This document shows positions 7,275 through 8,812 of a stretch of 8,812 nt of DNA, in pieces. The translations under genes were made by a program, and so were the position numbers. The notes under the pieces were generated by a model. The model saw only the letters and a program-made list of their open reading frames with translations. It did not search any database and was not told the origin of the DNA. Numbering within the stretch: the stretch's first letter is position 1; each line of letters begins with the position of its first letter. The DNA is from JAXMBX01 sp046349635 (GTDB taxonomy: Bacteria > Planctomycetota > Planctomycetia > Planctomycetales > Planctomycetaceae): assembly GCA_046349635.1 (NCBI GenBank), contig JAXMBX010000091.1, forward strand, positions 1 through 8,812, given 5' to 3'.

Positions 7275-7290
7275 AGTCTTTCCTTTGTAT
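7275..7290 (-). promoter_or_regulatory. csrA ribosome binding site overlapping a CsrA-box-like sequence
   Basis: On the minus strand the bases before the csrA ATG read ATACAAAGGAAAGACT. AAAGGA is the ribosome binding site, about six bases from the ATG. The same stretch resembles the CsrA/RsmA binding consensus RUACARGGAUGU, with one extra A before GGA. Binding there would block ribosome entry, as in known autoregulated csrA genes. The site is seen; the regulation is inferred. Confidence 0.45.
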
Positions 7291-7394
7291 CTGGATGACT
7301 GGATGAACACGTCGTCGGGAAATTGAACGATCGGAAATCCGAAAGTGGGCTTCGAGAAAACCTGAAATGGTGAAAGAGAATTTCCCGAAGCCGG

Positions 7395-7421
7395 TGAAGA
7401 ACACTGAGGCGGCGTTCTTCA
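7395..7421. repeat. 8-bp inverted repeat in the presumed csrA leader
   Basis: TGAAGAAC (7395-7402) is exactly complementary to GTTCTTCA (7414-7421), spacer 11 bases. It lies about 120 bases before the csrA start, so it could fold in the leader RNA or be a binding site for a dimeric repressor. Confidence 0.4.
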
Positions 7422-7472
7422 ACAAGATGGGGCACATTCTGCCGCAGTCTGCGCGGATCGGCAAGCAGAAAC

Positions 7473-7490
7473 TAAGATTTCTTAATCTTA
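7473..7490. repeat. A/T-rich 7-bp inverted repeat upstream of csrA
   Basis: TAAGATT (7473-7479) and AATCTTA (7484-7490) flank TCTT in the most AT-rich part of the gap. The symmetry suggests an operator near a promoter; with few T residues following on the minus strand, terminator use is less likely. Confidence 0.4.
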
Positions 7491-7607
7491 CAATTATCTG
7501 TTTTAAGCCGTTTTGCAGTTGACATTTCGCGCGCAAAGAAACTGTGGCCCCAAGCGTCGCGCGTCAAACGAAGTTTAGCGTGTGAAAAAATGCGGAAGCC
7601 GGCGCGC

Positions 7608-8812
7608 TCAGGGAGCCTGAGGCTCACCCAGTTCCACGTCCGGAGGAACGAGCTTCGGAGGAGCGAGATTTTTATCCTGAGGGGGTGACGCGGGCGGGGT
7701 TGTGCCGGCACTCGCGACGATTTGCAGATTCGCATCGACCCGATCAAGAGAGACGCCGGACTCGGTCCCTTCGATGGCAAGGGTGGCATTGTCCATGACT
7801 TTGCCGCAGGTGAGGACGAGCTGATACTTGACGCGCTGATCGGGCTTGAGTTCCGGGATCTTCCACCGCCATCCGTCGGGATTTGTCTGGGGTTGTCCTT
7901 CGGCGAAGATCGGGGTGAATTCCTTTCCGGATTTCAGTTGGACGTCGAGATTGCGCAATGTTTCCGTGGAGGGATTGTGGAGCGTGAGATCGAAATAGAT
8001 CTTCTGTCCCGCCTGTCCACGCCCCGGCCCGGAAAGTTCGATCGTCAGCTTGCGGGGGCGGATTTCGACCGCTTTCGAGATGGTCTCGACTGGCGCGAGG
8101 TTGTCTCCCTTGATCGAGAAACGGCACGTCTTGCGGCCCGGCGCGGCAGCGGTGAGCGTGAGATCAATCTCACGCGTTTCTCCCGCTTCCAGCTCGCCAA
8201 GTTTCTGGACGGCGGCCCGTTCCGATTTGCCGGGGAGATTCAGACCCGGATCGAATTCACACAGAACCTCGACCTTGTCTGCGGCGTGGGGAGAAGCATT
8301 CCGGATACTGAGGCGATATTCGATCGGGGAGCCGACGTAGCGCATCGGTTCGGCGGTGACGGTCATCTGCACGGTGGCCAGTTTTGTCGCCGCCTGTGTT
8401 GACTCTGCCTGTGTTGTTTCCGTCGCCGACTTGGATTCCTCGGTCTCCGGTTTCGCCTCCCCCGGCAAGGGAGCGGGAACGACGGGAGAGGGGACGGAGG
8501 GGCGAAGTGCCTCCAGTTGGGGGCCTGCTTCCGGATCCTGTTCCGGTTCGGCGTTCCGCCTGGGGATTCCGGTCACGGGGGCTTTGCGAAGTTCCTCCTC
8601 GACCGGCTTACGGATCAGATCCGTAGGATTGCCCATCCGAGTGGTGGTCACGCCGGAGTCCCGCTGGGGGTCATAGACCCGGGCGACGGTCGAACTGGTG
8701 GACTTGGGCTGGAACCAGGATGAAGCGGAGGAATAGGCTCCTCCTTCCTGCAGGATGTAGCATTGCCCGGAGTTGCCGCCGATTGTCGCGCAACCGGTGG
8801 TGAAGAGCGTGC
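7608..8812 (-). CDS. DUF11-repeat lipoprotein, 5' end beyond window
   Basis: This is an exported protein, partial: the frame is open to the right edge, giving 401 codons. The visible N-terminus begins TLFTTGCATIGG. LFTTGC fits a lipobox (cysteine preceded by Gly and small or hydrophobic residues), so it is probably a lipoprotein with its signal peptide mostly outside the window. A Ser/Pro/Glu-rich linker follows, with a stretch rich in Thr, Glu and Ala. Two DUF11-like beta-sandwich repeats come next: the first from TVQMTVTAEPMRYVGSPIEY, with LSIRNAS and GELEAGETREI; the second from RKLTIELSGPGRGQAGQKIY, with LTLHNPS and PELKPDQRVKY. The C-terminus is Pro-rich (ending ELGEPQAP). No frameshift is seen. 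A GTG at 8651 is an internal codon, not the start. The repeat type is the same as in the plus-strand gene at 1733, suggesting related envelope roles. Confidence 0.85.
   Translation of the reverse strand, partial: TLFTTGCATIGGNSGQCYILQEGGAYSSASSWFQPKSTSSTVARVYDPQRDSGVTTTRMGNPTDLIRKPVEEELRKAPVTGIPRRNAEPEQDPEAGPQLEALRPSVPSPVVPAPLPGEAKPETEESKSATETTQAESTQAATKLATVQMTVTAEPMRYVGSPIEYRLSIRNASPHAADKVEVLCEFDPGLNLPGKSERAAVQKLGELEAGETREIDLTLTAAAPGRKTCRFSIKGDNLAPVETISKAVEIRPRKLTIELSGPGRGQAGQKIYFDLTLHNPSTETLRNLDVQLKSGKEFTPIFAEGQPQTNPDGWRWKIPELKPDQRVKYQLVLTCGKVMDNATLAIEGTESGVSLDRVDANLQIVASAGTTPPASPPQDKNLAPPKLVPPDVELGEPQAP

Larger units (their letters stand above)
7275..7607. other. 333-base intergenic region upstream of csrA
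   Basis: No gene is supported. Going toward csrA, it contains a 7-bp A/T-rich inverted repeat at 7473-7490, an AT-rich stretch around it that is the best place for a csrA promoter, an 8-bp inverted repeat at 7395-7421, and a tandem duplicate of TCATCCAG just before the ribosome binding site. I could not assign -35 and -10 boxes. A clear intrinsic terminator for the lipoprotein gene is not visible; a CTCAGG/CCTGAG hairpin (7607-7621) overlaps its stop, with a T6 run about 15 bases on. Confidence 0.45.

Noticed and set aside
7519..7548. TTGACA as a plus-strand -35 box
   Set aside because: No acceptable -10 sequence lies 16-18 bases on, and no plus-strand gene follows.
7722..8402. 226-codon open frame on the plus strand
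   Set aside because: It is antisense to the lipoprotein gene, which shows DUF11 repeats and an uninterrupted frame.

Overview
The window most likely comes from a planctomycete (phylum Planctomycetota). The evidence is GC-rich DNA, two proteins built from tandem DUF11-type beta-sandwich repeats, a CdsA with a diverged signature motif, weak or absent Shine-Dalgarno sites at several starts, and a dispersed gene layout. This is inference from gene style; there is no rRNA or other marker to fix the taxon.

Layout. From 1 to about 1.13 kb there is a strong bidirectional terminator (97-130), a possible 64-residue small protein on the minus strand, a second terminator-like hairpin (400-429), and a four-helix membrane protein on the plus strand (686-1123). 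From 1.13 to 1.73 kb there is no protein gene, only a damaged tRNA-Gln(CTG) on the minus strand. From 1733 to 3619 (plus) lies an exported DUF11-repeat protein. A 12-bp hairpin terminator (3691-3718) separates it from a convergent minus-strand series.

Read in its own direction, the minus-strand series is: DUF11-repeat lipoprotein (running off the right edge) - csrA-like regulator - lutB-type iron-sulfur oxidoreductase subunit - uppS (isoprenyl transferase) - cdsA (phosphatidate cytidylyltransferase). uppS-cdsA is the widely conserved pair supplying the undecaprenyl carrier for wall/envelope glycans and CDP-diacylglycerol for phospholipids. lutB and csrA just upstream, in the same direction with gaps of 47-63 bases, make a csrA-lutB-uppS-cdsA transcript plausible. 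The csrA start carries a CsrA-box-like sequence over its ribosome binding site, which suggests autoregulation.

Data quality is a major point. Between about 3.07 and 6.30 kb every gene is broken by small frameshifts, roughly 27 in 3.2 kb and many of them at short homopolymers. The flanking stretches (1.73-3.07 kb and 6.30-8.81 kb) read cleanly. uppS and cdsA are normally essential and all their motifs survive in alternating frames, so regional sequencing or assembly error is far more likely than decay. Each of these genes is annotated as one reconstructed gene, with shifts located by following family motifs from frame to frame. I see no mobile element, CRISPR array or evident new multi-gene system.
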